Positions 9,751 to 18,913 of a stretch of 64,000 nucleotides of DNA are shown piece after piece. The stretch's first letter is position 1. Every line of letters begins with the position of its first letter. Below the pieces are notes generated by a model. The model ran no database searches. It had not been told where the DNA came from and saw only the letters and a list, made by a program, of their open reading frames with translations. The stretch is from Variovorax sp. TBS-050B (GTDB taxonomy: Bacteria; Pseudomonadota; Gammaproteobacteria; Burkholderiales; Burkholderiaceae_C). The stretch spans positions 1 to 64,000 of the forward strand of contig NZ_JARXYR010000001.1 of the NCBI RefSeq assembly GCF_029893635.1, read 5' to 3'. The position numbers and the translations under genes were made by a program.

Positions 9751-10704
9751 TTAAGCTCCCTTACCGTTAGTGTATTTTCGAACAGCTGATTGCTGGCGGG
9801 CGTTGCTGTCCCGCATGCGGACCTCCAGCATCGCGAGCAGTGCACGCAGCGCGGCGCTGTTCTGGCGGTGCTGTGTGTAGGCTGCATAGAGCCAGATGTC
9901 GCTGGGCATGAAGTCCTGAAGAACCGGGACCAGGTGCGCGCCTTCCACGTAAGGCTGCGCGAGCAGGTCGGGAACGCATACGGCGCCAATGTCCGCCAGC
10001 GCTGCGCCGATCAGCGCACTGGCGTCGTTGGCGTCCATGCGTCCCCGGATGGGCACGTTGTAGGGTTTGCCGCCGACTTCGAATGTGATCTGCGGCGGCC
10101 CCGCCGTGACCGAGTATGCGAGCACATCATGCTTTCGCATGTCGTCAGGCTGCACCGGAATGCCGCGCCGGGCCCAGTAACGCGGCGTGGCGCAAAGGGT
10201 CAGCCCCATCCGGCGCAGGCGCCGCACGATCAGGTTCTCGTCGCCAATTCGCCCGAACCGCAGGGCGATGTCCACGCCCTCCTCGACCAGATCGATCGTG
10301 CGGTTGCTCAGCTTCAGGTCGACCTGCACGTCGGGATGGCATGTGAGGAAGTCGCCCAGCAGGCGCGGAAATGCGGTCTGGACCATCCCGTGGGGCGCCG
10401 TGATCACCAGGCGGCCGCTGGGGTGCGAGCCGCGTGCCTGCAGTTCGCTGGTGGTCTGCTCGATCATCTCCATCAAGGGCGCACATCGCGCCTGCAGCAG
10501 GCGACCAGCGTCAGTCAGGGAAACCGAACGCGTCGAGCGGTTGAGCAAACGTACATTGAAGCGTGACTCCAGTGTCGCGACGTGCTTGCTCACGCTCGCC
10601 TTCGAGATGCCGAGCCTGCCCGCCGCGCGCGAGAAGCTGCCTTGGAAGGCGACTTCCACGAAAGTCCTGAGAAGCTCGAAACCTTCCATCTTCATCCTGT
10701 CCAT
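9751..10704 (-). CDS. LysR-family regulator at the end of the efflux operon
   Basis: A 317-residue LysR regulator with an N-terminal winged helix (around GSFSRAAGRLGISKASVSKH) and a periplasmic-binding-like effector domain from about residue 95. It starts 37 bp after the stop of the outer-membrane channel gene on the same strand and is probably co-transcribed with the efflux genes. In the comparable Aae aromatic-acid efflux system a LysR protein controls the pump, so this is a likely regulator. Several close ATGs (10704, 10695, 10688) make the exact start uncertain. Confidence 0.85.
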   Translation of the reverse strand: MDRMKMEGFELLRTFVEVAFQGSFSRAAGRLGISKASVSKHVATLESRFNVRLLNRSTRSVSLTDAGRLLQARCAPLMEMIEQTTSELQARGSHPSGRLVITAPHGMVQTAFPRLLGDFLTCHPDVQVDLKLSNRTIDLVEEGVDIALRFGRIGDENLIVRRLRRMGLTLCATPRYWARRGIPVQPDDMRKHDVLAYSVTAGPPQITFEVGGKPYNVPIRGRMDANDASALIGAALADIGAVCVPDLLAQPYVEGAHLVPVLQDFMPSDIWLYAAYTQHRQNSAALRALLAMLEVRMRDSNARQQSAVRKYTNGKGA

Positions 10705-10741
10705 CGCAGCGTGCGGCCTTGTGAATGCGTGCGCTCGGCAC

Positions 10742-12196
10742 TCATCGGGGCGCCGCCGCCGGGCCGTCCTCCCAGCCGCCGCCCAGGGCCATGAAGACCT
10801 CGACTTGACAGGCTGCCAACTGCGCGTCCGAAGCGGCCAGGGCGGCCTCGTGGGAGGCCAATGTGCGCTGGGCGTCCAGGACATCGAGCTGACCAAGCTT
10901 TCCACTGGCCAGCAGCGCGCGCGCATGTTCGGCCACGGTGAGGCTCTGGTCGCGTGCGGCGGTGAGCGCCGCATGGCGGTCGAGCTCGCGGGCGTAGGCG
11001 TCCAGCGCGGTTTCGGCCTCTCGCAACGCAGTCAGCACGGTGCCCTCGAATCGCGCGACAGCCCCGCGAGCCGTTGCTTCGGCCTGGGTGATCCGCGCGT
11101 GCGCGGCCCCGGTGTTGGGAAAGGACCAGCTGATCAGCGGCCCGAGGCTGTAGCTGAAGGTCTCGCGATTGGCGAATCGGGCTAGAAAGCCGGCCGATCC
11201 CGATGACAGGCCCAAGCTCACTTTGGGATAGAGATCGGCCGTCGCGACACCGATCCGCGCCGTGGCGGACGCGAGGCTTCGTTCGGCCTGCCGCACGTCG
11301 GGCCGCCGGGCGAGCAGTGCGGTGCCGTCGCCGACCGGCAGCAGTCCGGCCACGCGCGGAGGCTGCTCGCAACCGCTGACGGCATCGGGAAAGTCGCGCG
11401 GCGCCGCACCCGTGAGCGTGGCGAGCCGGTAGAGCGACTGCCGGCGCCGGGCTTCCAGCGGGGTGATGGCGGCGCGCAGGTTCTCGAGCTGCGCGCGCAC
11501 ACGCGCGGCATCGATGGTGCCGGCCTTGCCCGCGCGCTGCAGCCGCAGCGCAAGCTCAAGTGCTTCCTCCTGCAGGCGCACGGATGCTCGCGCCACGCGC
11601 AACTGCCGACCACTGGCGCACAGCGCGGCATATGTCTGTGCCGTTCCGCCGACAACGGCCACGCGCACCAGGTCCACCGCGGCGCGCGCGGCGCCGGTGT
11701 CGGCTTCGGCGGCTTCGACGGTACGGCGCAGTTGCCCCAGCAGGTCCAGTTGATAGGACACGGCCACGCCCATGCCGTAGCTGTGCCGGCTCGGCGGCGA
11801 ACGGTCCTGCTGCAGCACGGACAAGCCCGTGACATGACCGAAGCTCGGGCCGCCATGGAGGGTGATCGATGGCTGTTCGCTTCCGCGGGCCTCCGCTTCG
11901 AGCGCCGTTGCACGCTCCAAGGTGGCCAGGGCCTGCCGCAGGTCGGTGTTGTGTTCGAAGGCCCGGGCGATCAGGCCGTCGAGTTCGGGGTCCTCGAAGA
12001 GGCGCCACCAGCGCGCGGGCATCTCTGCGTCCGATGTGGCCGCGCCGCCGGAGAGGAAGGGTCCGGTGGACGCAGCCTGCCGGGCGGCGAGCGGAGCCGG
12101 GGCGACGTAGTCGGGGCCTGCGGGGCGGTGCGCGCAGCCACCCAGGAGAGCGCACGCGGCGGTCGCTGCCAGCGCGAAGACGAACGGAAGCTTCAT
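10742..12196 (-). CDS. NodT-family outer-membrane efflux lipoprotein
   Basis: A 484-residue outer-membrane channel of the TolC/NodT class. The signal peptide ends in a lipobox (LLGGC), so it should be a lipoprotein. The two OEP repeats show the usual helix-rich pattern, for example ASATARIGVATADLYPKVSL. The start overlaps the stop of the HlyD-type adaptor gene by four bases (ATGA), indicating translational coupling. It would complete a tripartite pump with the adaptor and the FUSC transporter. Confidence 0.9.
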   Translation of the reverse strand: MKLPFVFALAATAACALLGGCAHRPAGPDYVAPAPLAARQAASTGPFLSGGAATSDAEMPARWWRLFEDPELDGLIARAFEHNTDLRQALATLERATALEAEARGSEQPSITLHGGPSFGHVTGLSVLQQDRSPPSRHSYGMGVAVSYQLDLLGQLRRTVEAAEADTGAARAAVDLVRVAVVGGTAQTYAALCASGRQLRVARASVRLQEEALELALRLQRAGKAGTIDAARVRAQLENLRAAITPLEARRRQSLYRLATLTGAAPRDFPDAVSGCEQPPRVAGLLPVGDGTALLARRPDVRQAERSLASATARIGVATADLYPKVSLGLSSGSAGFLARFANRETFSYSLGPLISWSFPNTGAAHARITQAEATARGAVARFEGTVLTALREAETALDAYARELDRHAALTAARDQSLTVAEHARALLASGKLGQLDVLDAQRTLASHEAALAASDAQLAACQVEVFMALGGGWEDGPAAAPR

Positions 12197-13182
12197 GTCC
12201 GCGGCGCCTGAACGCGAGCGGCAGCCGTGGCGGCGGAACCTCCCCGGGCACCCAGCACCTCGACGGAGACGGTCTGGCCCACGACCAGGTGAACGTCGGC
12301 CGACGGCGGATCCAGCTTCACCCGCACCGGAACGCGCTGCGCCAGCCGCACCCAGTTGAATGTCGGATTCACGGTGGGCAGCAGGTTGGCACCGGTGCTG
12401 CGGTCGCGGTCGCCGATGCCCGCGGCGATGCTGTCGACCTCGCCTTCAAGCGAGGGGCCGTTCATGGCGGTCACGCGCACCCGGTCACCCAGGCGGATGC
12501 GCGACAGCTTGTTTTCCTCGAAGTAGCCCTCGACGTAGATCGAGTCGGCGGCCACAAGCGCCAGCGCGGGGTGGCCAGCCGTTGCATAGGCGCCCTGGCG
12601 CAGATCGAGATTGGTGACGCGTCCCGCCGCGGGCGCGCGCACTTTCGTGCGCTGCACGTTCAGGCGCGCGGTGTCGCGCGCGACCTGCGCCTGGTGCAGC
12701 GCCGTTTCGGCGGCGCGCAGCGCGCCCTTGGCCTGCTCGGCGCGCAGGGCGGACTGTTCGCGCGCTTCCTGCGCGACCAGACTCTGCAGTTCGTCGTTCC
12801 GGCGGCGCTCGCGCTGTGCCTGGGCCAGCGCGATCCGCTGATTGTCGATGGCGATCTGCTGGGCGGCGACTGCGGCCTCGGCCTGCTGCAGGGCCAGCAT
12901 GAAGCGGGCTTCGTCGATCGAGAACAGCAGCTCGCCCGCCACGACCGACTGGTTGTCGCGCACCGCCACGGTGGCCACCATGCCGGACACATCGGGCGCC
13001 ACCTGGACGACATCGGCACGCACCCGGCCGTTGCGGGTCCACGGCGACAGTTCATAGTGGTCCCAGAGTTGCAGGGCGGCCCAGCAGGCGGCCGCAACGA
13101 CCAGCGCAGTCAGCAGCAGGCGCAAAAGGGAAGGGGCCTGGCGTGAGATCCAGGCGGGAAGACGGACGGATTCAGGTTTCAT
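12193..13182 (-). CDS. HlyD/AaeA-type periplasmic adaptor
   Basis: A 329-residue membrane-fusion protein. One N-terminal membrane helix (about 18-40) is followed by a biotinyl-lipoyl-like half (PDVSGMVATVAVRDNQSVVAGELLF), a long coiled coil (about 95-170) and the matching second half (RAPAAGRVTNLDLRQGAYA). It links the inner-membrane FUSC protein to the outer-membrane channel. The length and the DUF1656 neighbour match AaeA of aromatic carboxylate efflux. It lies 28 bp downstream of the DUF1656 gene. Confidence 0.9.
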   Translation of the reverse strand: MKPESVRLPAWISRQAPSLLRLLLTALVVAAACWAALQLWDHYELSPWTRNGRVRADVVQVAPDVSGMVATVAVRDNQSVVAGELLFSIDEARFMLALQQAEAAVAAQQIAIDNQRIALAQAQRERRRNDELQSLVAQEAREQSALRAEQAKGALRAAETALHQAQVARDTARLNVQRTKVRAPAAGRVTNLDLRQGAYATAGHPALALVAADSIYVEGYFEENKLSRIRLGDRVRVTAMNGPSLEGEVDSIAAGIGDRDRSTGANLLPTVNPTFNWVRLAQRVPVRVKLDPPSADVHLVVGQTVSVEVLGARGGSAATAAARVQAPRT

Positions 13183-13210
13183 GGTCGGGGCAGCAGAGCA
13201 GCGAACGCGT

Positions 13211-13417
13211 TCAGACGGAAATGGCAGAGGCCAATCGGATCAAGGCATGGAGCAACAGGACGTACAGGCCCAGATCGAACAGAGGCGGGTGGCATACCCA
13301 CCGGTAGACGCCGAGCAGCGACAGCAGGCGCCGAACCCACCAGGCGCAAGCCATTGCGCCGCCTGCGAACAGGAGCAGGCTGGGGACGTAGACGCCGAAG
13401 AGGCTTGTTTCGATCAT
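13211..13417 (-). CDS. Small inner-membrane DUF1656 (AaeX-like) protein
   Basis: A 68-residue membrane protein with two hydrophobic segments (about 8-28 and 45-65) around a basic loop. The pattern MIETSLFGVYVPSLLLF is typical of DUF1656/AaeX. It sits between FUSC and HlyD genes as in aae operons. Its ATG overlaps the FUSC stop by four bases, so translation is probably coupled. Its role in the pump is not known. Confidence 0.85.
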   Translation of the reverse strand: MIETSLFGVYVPSLLLFAGGAMACAWWVRRLLSLLGVYRWVCHPPLFDLGLYVLLLHALIRLASAISV

Positions 13418-15432
13418 GGTTGCAGGTCGGTAGGCGCTGAAGGAAAGAGATCTCTGCGCAGCCCCACCAGCGCCGTGACTGCGGGCTTGCAAGCGGTGCT
13501 TGCGAGCGAAAGGACCAGCAGCCTGTCGATCTGCGGCAGCAGCGCTTCGTGTCGTGGCGGAAATCCCTTGGCTCGGGCGAGAAAGCTGCGACGGAGATCG
13601 GCCAGCAAGTGGCGCGAGAGCGCGTCGGGCAGCAAGTGCCGATGCCGCTGAAGGACGGAAATGCTGGCGCCGATGCGGAGTTCGCGCAGTGCGAGCCCCG
13701 CCGCAGTGCTGCCTTGTGCTCCGGCGGCGCCAGCCGTGCGCGGAACCAGCAGGGCGATGCGGTCCAGCATGCGGCCGGCGGACGCGCCGTACGAGCGCGC
13801 GCTTGCGGGCCGGGTCGTCATTTCCGCCAGGTCGCGCCAGGTGGCGCTGCGGATGCGCTGCGCGCTCCATTCGCTGCTCACGCTGCGCACGATGGAAGTC
13901 ATGCGCCCTGCAATGAGTGCGCCCGCGATGATGGCCAGCTGGCCCTCGAGAAAGCCGACCCAGTCGGCGCTCCCGACGTCGTGCAGCGCCAGCGTGCCGG
14001 CCACGCCGAAGAACATGCCCAGTGCCGTGAGGCTGCTGGCGGGACGCGCGAGGTAGCCGCCCACGACCAGGAACAAGGGCGCGATGCACAGCATCAGCAT
14101 GACGAAGTCTTGCGCCAGCGGCATGACGCCGAGAACGTAGAAAGCCGACACGGGCAGCGACCACAGCAGGGCGACGAGGAACTTGTGCATGCCCGGCACG
14201 GGGTCGTCCAGCGTGGCGAAGAAGCTGCAGAAGACCGCCGCCGCCATGGCCATCGAGGAGCCTGAGCGCCACCCGCTGAGAATCCACGCCGCGCATGCGG
14301 CGCAGGTGGAAAGCACGACCGTGAAGGCGGAGCGCATCGCCAGGCCTTTGTCCACATGAAGGACGGGCGGGCGTGGCACCGCTCTTCGCCGCAGCGGCAA
14401 CGCGTGGCCGGCGAGGCCGGCGGCGATGTCGGCGCGCAGCGCCCTGCACCGCCGCCATCCCGCGACCAGCGCATCGAAGTGGACGGCCATGTCGATGTGA
14501 AGGGCGCGCACCCAGGACGCGTTCCTCGGGTCCGCGGCATGCGCGTGAAAAGCGATGCGCACGTCGTCCGATGCGCGCGGCGCGTCGGCATCGAGGCAGG
14601 CAGCGCTTCGCGTCATGGCGCGGGCGATGTCGTCGGGCACGCTGCCGGTGGCCTCGCGCAGGGCTTCGAGTCGGTCCTCCAGCGCCGACAGCGAAGGCGT
14701 CAATGCCGCGAGGCGGTCGAGCAGGTCTCTGACGGCGCCCTGGGTCCAGCGCAGGTTGCCGGTGTCGAAAGGCACGTGCGTGGCCGACAGGCGCAGCTGG
14801 GTGATGTCGACCGCAAGCCGCCGCCTGTCCTGCGCCAGCCGTTCGCGGGCCTCCGCGTCGACGCCGGAACCGAGCAGATCGCCCGCCCATCGCCGTACGT
14901 CGCCCAGTGCGCGGTCGATCAGCCCGAGCAGGGAGGGCGCCAGGCCGGCTGGCCAGACAATGCTGTGCACAAGGCTGGCGCACACGATGCCGAGCCCGAT
15001 CTCTTCGGCGCGAGCGATGGCGGTGTCGAACATCGCCGCCGGCGCGTCCACCAGCGGAAAGCCGATCAGTGCGGCGGAGTAGCCTCCCAGCATGAAGGCG
15101 TAGGAGCGCGCGCTGCGGTCCAGCAGCGACAGGTAAAGGCACATGCCCACCCAGAGCGCCAGCGCCAGCGACAGCAGCACCGGCGATGCCGACAGCGAAG
15201 GCACCAGCACCACGGCGGCCGCGCATCCCAGCACCGTGCCCCCCAGCCGGTAGAGCGACTTCGAGCGCACATGCCCGGCAAGGGGATGGGCCACGATGTA
15301 CGCGGTCATCATGGACCAGAAGGGCCGGGGCAGCCCGAAGCGGCTGGACAGGTACAGCGCGAGCATGGCCCCCGCAAAGCTCTTGAGGGAGAAGAGCCAC
15401 TCCTGGCGGGAGAAACAAGGCAGCGCGGTCAT
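13414..15432 (-). CDS. FUSC-family inner-membrane efflux protein (AaeB-like)
   Basis: A 672-residue inner-membrane transporter of the FUSC/aromatic acid exporter family. A first block of membrane helices (about 20-170), a long cytoplasmic region (about 180-345) and a second membrane block (about 350-510) give the usual duplicated layout. The ATG at 15432 follows a G-rich site and starts just before family-like sequence (SRQEWLFSLKSFAGAML); the frame is open further upstream. It is first in the operon with DUF1656, adaptor, channel and LysR genes. By analogy it exports toxic aromatic acids; the substrate here is unproven. Confidence 0.9.
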   Translation of the reverse strand: MTALPCFSRQEWLFSLKSFAGAMLALYLSSRFGLPRPFWSMMTAYIVAHPLAGHVRSKSLYRLGGTVLGCAAAVVLVPSLSASPVLLSLALALWVGMCLYLSLLDRSARSYAFMLGGYSAALIGFPLVDAPAAMFDTAIARAEEIGLGIVCASLVHSIVWPAGLAPSLLGLIDRALGDVRRWAGDLLGSGVDAEARERLAQDRRRLAVDITQLRLSATHVPFDTGNLRWTQGAVRDLLDRLAALTPSLSALEDRLEALREATGSVPDDIARAMTRSAACLDADAPRASDDVRIAFHAHAADPRNASWVRALHIDMAVHFDALVAGWRRCRALRADIAAGLAGHALPLRRRAVPRPPVLHVDKGLAMRSAFTVVLSTCAACAAWILSGWRSGSSMAMAAAVFCSFFATLDDPVPGMHKFLVALLWSLPVSAFYVLGVMPLAQDFVMLMLCIAPLFLVVGGYLARPASSLTALGMFFGVAGTLALHDVGSADWVGFLEGQLAIIAGALIAGRMTSIVRSVSSEWSAQRIRSATWRDLAEMTTRPASARSYGASAGRMLDRIALLVPRTAGAAGAQGSTAAGLALRELRIGASISVLQRHRHLLPDALSRHLLADLRRSFLARAKGFPPRHEALLPQIDRLLVLSLASTACKPAVTALVGLRRDLFPSAPTDLQP

Positions 15433-15568
15433 GCTGCGCCCCCGGCGATCCGGCCCGCTCCGGCCCCGATCGTGTTGCGAATCATTTGCATGCGTCGATG
15501 CTAGAAGCCGGCGGGCAAGACTAAAATTGGAAACTTGGTCAAATGATTTCTTTTTTCGGTCATCCAGC
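15433..15568. promoter_or_regulatory. Divergent promoter region between efflux operon and AraC gene
   Basis: This 136-bp gap separates divergent starts. GGTCA repeats lie at 15537-15541 and 15558-15562, 21 bp apart and so on one face of the helix, as expected for an AraC-family direct-repeat site just upstream of the regulator gene. AATCATTTG near 15479 recurs inverted near 15541-15549. The proteins bound are inferred only. Confidence 0.45.
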
Positions 15569-16375
15569 ATGACGCGTTCAGGTCGCACATCGTCGGGCGC
15601 GAGCCTCGACCTGGACTACGAACCATCGGTGCCCGTCATGGTCCATCGCGTGGATGTCGAGGCGCGCGAGCGGGAGATTCCGGTCCACGCGCACCGGTCG
15701 GGGCAGTTGGTCATGGCGCTGCGCGGCGCCGTCTCCTGCAGCGTCCCCGGTGCGCTTTGGATGGTTCCGCCGCAGGCGGGCGTGTGGATTCCGGGCGGGA
15801 CGCCGCACAGCAATCACGGCACGGCGAACGCCGTGATCTTCTATCTGTTCGTGGCGCCCGATGCTGCGCCGTTGCCTGCCCATTGCTGCACCCTGCGCAT
15901 CAGCCCGATGCTCAGCGAGATGATTCAGTACCTGGCGGGGCAGCCGCTCTCCTACGACGCCGGCGGGCCGACGGCCCGCCTGGCCCATGTGCTGCTCGAC
16001 CAGCTCTGTGCGATGCCGACGGAAGAGATCTCTCTGCCCATGCCGCAGGATGCGCGGCTGAGAAAGGTCTCGCGCGCCATGATGCGGGATCCGTCCGACC
16101 GCCGTACCCAGGCGGACTGGGCCCGCCAGCTGGGCATGAGCGAGCGGACATTGAACAGGCTTTGCACATCGTTGACCGGGCTGAGCTTCGGACGCTGGCG
16201 ACGCCAGTTGCACATGCTGGTCGCGCTCCGGGAGCTATCGGGCGGAGCGACCGTCCAGCAGGTCGCCTACGACCTGGGCTACGAGTCGCCGTCGGCCTTC
16301 ATCACGATGTTCAAGAAGGCCTTTGGCAAGCCGCCTGCCACCTACGTCAACGACCGGCTGCTGGCTGGCGGATGA
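15569..16375 (+). CDS. AraC-family regulator with cupin sensor
   Basis: A 268-residue regulator. An N-terminal cupin-like domain (HAHRSGQLVMALRGAVSC, WIPGGTPHSN) is followed by an AraC two-helix-turn-helix domain from about residue 165, ending in the typical LGYESPSAFITMFKKAFGKPP. It is divergent from the efflux operon and likely controls it in response to a small aromatic ligand. The ATG at 15569 leads straight into the cupin; the frame extends upstream but that part is antisense to the efflux gene. Confidence 0.88.
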   Translation: MTRSGRTSSGASLDLDYEPSVPVMVHRVDVEAREREIPVHAHRSGQLVMALRGAVSCSVPGALWMVPPQAGVWIPGGTPHSNHGTANAVIFYLFVAPDAAPLPAHCCTLRISPMLSEMIQYLAGQPLSYDAGGPTARLAHVLLDQLCAMPTEEISLPMPQDARLRKVSRAMMRDPSDRRTQADWARQLGMSERTLNRLCTSLTGLSFGRWRRQLHMLVALRELSGGATVQQVAYDLGYESPSAFITMFKKAFGKPPATYVNDRLLAGG

Positions 16376-16391
16376 AGCGTGCCCACCGGCC

Positions 16392-17171
16392 TCAGCGATA
16401 GGGGCGGGCATGGGTCACACCGCCGTCGACCACCAGCGTGGCGCCCATCACGTAGTCGCCCGCGCGCGAGGCCAGGAAAATGGCTGCGCCCGCGATGTCG
16501 TCGGATGTGCCGATGCGCCGGGCGGGAATGTGCGCGGACAGCGCCTCTCCGTGGTCGCGGGCGTTGCGGTTCATCTCGGATGGAAATGCCCCCGGTGCAA
16601 TGGCACTGACTGCGATGTTGTCCTGCGCCAGACGCATCGCCATCCGCCGCGTCAGATGAACCAGGCCCGCCTTGCTCGCGACGTAGGAATAGTTCTCCTG
16701 CGGATTGAGCCCGATGCCATCGGTGGACGAGATGTTGATGATCTTTCCCACGCGTGCCTTCGCCGCAGCCCGCAGCGGTCCGGAAAGCGCCTTCGTCAGG
16801 AAGAAGGGCGTTTTCAGGTTCAGATCCATCACCTTGTCCCAGCCGCTTTCGGGGAAGGTGTCGAAGTCTTCTCCCCAGGCCGCGCCGGCGTTGTTGACCA
16901 GGATGTCCAGCGTCGGCTCGTGCCGGGCGTAGGCCTCGGCCAAGGCCCGGCAGCCGGCCGTCGTGGAGACGTCGTGCGGCAGCGATACGCAATGGCCGGT
17001 GCTGGCGAGTTCCTGCGCGGCCCGGTCGCACGCCGCGGCTTTTCGCGCGCTGATGTAGACGCGCGCGCCGCGCTCCAGAAACCCCTCGGCGATCATGCGG
17101 CCGATGCCACGCGAGCCGCCGGTGATGAGCGCCGTGCGGCCCCGCAGCGAGAAAAGATCCTCGGCACTCAT
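16392..17171 (-). CDS. Short-chain dehydrogenase/reductase
   Basis: A 259-residue classical SDR. It has the nucleotide-binding TGGSRGIG motif, the NNAG motif, and an active-site Ser (NISSTDG) with Tyr and Lys (YSYVASKAG), so an active NAD(P)H-dependent oxidoreductase is expected. The start overlaps the stop of the PrpF-family gene by four bases, indicating one transcript. The sequence resembles sugar- or acyl-type SDRs acting in catabolism; the substrate is unknown. Confidence 0.88.
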   Translation of the reverse strand: MSAEDLFSLRGRTALITGGSRGIGRMIAEGFLERGARVYISARKAAACDRAAQELASTGHCVSLPHDVSTTAGCRALAEAYARHEPTLDILVNNAGAAWGEDFDTFPESGWDKVMDLNLKTPFFLTKALSGPLRAAAKARVGKIINISSTDGIGLNPQENYSYVASKAGLVHLTRRMAMRLAQDNIAVSAIAPGAFPSEMNRNARDHGEALSAHIPARRIGTSDDIAGAAIFLASRAGDYVMGATLVVDGGVTHARPYR

Positions 17172-18362
17172 GGCAAGGCCGCCGCCGTGGTGTTCACGCG
17201 CGGGGAGAGGTCCGGGCCGGTCGCTTCGAGACGCGATCGCCGCACATACGCCGTGCCGTCGAGCAATCGCCGCGCGGTGCGCGTGAAGTGCACTTCGCGG
17301 ACCGTCCATCCGTTCTCGCCCGCGCGCTCGACGTTCGCGAAGATCTTGAGCACCCCGCTCGGATGACCGATGCGGATGCGCGCCGGTCCGGCATGCGTGC
17401 CGCGCGCTTCGGCCGGAACCGTCCCCGCAATCTGCGCCGCCACGGAAAGGCAGACCGAGCCGCCGCCGGGGAACGCCTTGTGCATCGCCCCGCCGTTGAG
17501 CACCATGCGCGCCACGAAGTCCACCTCCGACGACTGCACCACGCGGTCACCGGCAATGGTTCGATAGTCCTGCGCTTCGCTGATCAGGATCTGGTAGGGC
17601 GTCAGAGTTCCCGACGATGGCAGTCCGCAGCGTTCGACGGCCCAGCGCCGCACCTCTTCGGCCATCTCGTAGATGTCGGGGCCGAGCTGTCCGGGAAGCT
17701 CCGTGCCGGTGATGCCTAGATCGACCGCGCGGATGAACACGCACGCCGTGCCGACATCGACCACCGAGACCGGGATCGAACGGCCGAGCTTCGAGACGCG
17801 GACCCAATCGCGCGCCTGCCCCGTGGGCAACAGCTTGCCGGTGGTCGAGCCGCTGGTGTCCGAGTAATCCAGCGCGACCTCTGCGCCGGTGCCGGGCACG
17901 CCATCCACTTCGCTGTCGCCCTCGACGCGCGGCTCGCCATCGGCGCACTGCACGGCCATCCGGAGGATCCTTCCCGTGTTGGTGTTGTGCACCCGAACGT
18001 GGGGTGACCGGTTCCTGCACGGGAATCAGCTTCTGCTGCAACGCATAGACCCCCGTGGCCGAGGAAATGTTGCCGCAGACGATCTCGTAGCTCACGGTGG
18101 GCTGATCGATGCCGATCTGCACGAAGGTGTAGTCGATGTCCGCGTCCGGGCGCGACGGCGGTCCGATGATGGCGCACTTGCTGGTCAGGATGTCGGCGCC
18201 GCCGAGGCCATCGATCTGACGCACATCGGGACTGCCGAACAACGCCAGCAGAAACCGCAGGCGCGCCTCGTGATCGGCGGGAACATCCTGCTGCGAGAGA
18301 AACACTGCCTTGCTGGTGCCACCACGCATCAGGGTGACCGGGACGCGAACTTGTTCTTTCAT
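17168..18362 (-). pseudogene. PrpF-family isomerase gene, split by a frameshift
   Basis: PrpF-like proteins isomerise methylaconitate, oxalomesaconate and similar unsaturated acids. The N-terminal part (LMRGGTSKAVF, IDGLGGADILTSKCAIIG) is in one frame from 18362 to about 18010. The C-terminal part (VHNTNTGRILR, PGGGSVCLSVAA) continues in another frame to 17168. Removing one C from a run of four at about 18002-18006 would restore VTHVRVHNTNTG and a normal protein of about 400 residues. Both halves are otherwise intact, so this is either a recent inactivating mutation or a sequencing error. An upstream ATG at 18377 is also possible. It is followed by an overlapping SDR gene. Confidence 0.82.
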
Positions 18363-18416
18363 CGGCTCAGTATGCATGGCCGTCCGCGAGTGGTCCTTTC
18401 AGTATTTCTCGCTTCT

Positions 18417-18460
18417 CTTTAGCAGGACTGCATGTTCTGCACGCTTTAGCGTGGCTAAAG
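18417..18460. promoter_or_regulatory. Inverted repeats between divergent operons
   Basis: CTTTAGC (18444-18450) and GCTAAAG (18454-18460) form a perfect 7-3-7 inverted repeat. Another CTTTAGC lies at 18417-18423, and GCAGGAC/GTTCTGC (18422-18428 and 18434-18440) form a second, nearly perfect repeat between them. The cluster lies between the start of the PrpF-family gene (minus) and the DUF35 gene (plus), so it is a good operator candidate controlling both operons. The regulator is unknown; the LysR encoded at 23916-24788 is one candidate. Confidence 0.55.
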
Positions 18461-18550
18461 AATGCCGAACATAAATCCAGTGACCGCGGGCGCACGGGTC
18501 CCGATACTTCCTGGCGCTGTGGCGAACTCCACGCGAACAGGAGACACCTT

Positions 18551-18907
18551 TTGAAGATCATCAAGCGAACGGAATCCCCCTTCCGTGAAACCCCCGGCGG
18601 CATGCTGCTTGTCGCGACGAGCGTGGCAGGTCAGCCACCCCAGTTCCCGCCGATCGAATTCGTTCACAACGACCAGACGGTCGAAGCGATCGAACTCGGG
18701 CCGACGGGCTCCCTCTACAGCTTCACCATCGTTCATCCCGGCAAGGAAAAGCAGCCCTACGGCCTGGCCATGGTCGACTTCGGGCCCGGCGTGCGTGCCT
18801 TCGGGCGGCTGCTGCTCGGCGCGCGAGCGCCAGCCATCGGGAGCCGCCTGCGGGTGGTGCCTTTCGCGCTGCCGGACGGCACGCCCGACTATGCCTTCCA
18901 GGAGTGA
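18551..18907 (+). CDS. OB-fold DUF35-like protein, partner of the thiolase
   Basis: A 118-residue protein matching the OB-fold part of DUF35 (LYSFTIVHPG, YGLAMVDFGPGVRAFGRLLL). DUF35 proteins usually carry an N-terminal zinc ribbon and bind thiolase-like proteins, forming acyl-CoA-processing complexes. Here the protein has no cysteine at all, so the zinc ribbon is absent or degenerate. The start is TTG at 18551 with GGAGA upstream. It lies six bases before the thiolase gene, so the pair is clearly coupled. Confidence 0.75.
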   Translation: MKIIKRTESPFRETPGGMLLVATSVAGQPPQFPPIEFVHNDQTVEAIELGPTGSLYSFTIVHPGKEKQPYGLAMVDFGPGVRAFGRLLLGARAPAIGSRLRVVPFALPDGTPDYAFQE

Positions 18908-18913
18908 TGCGTC

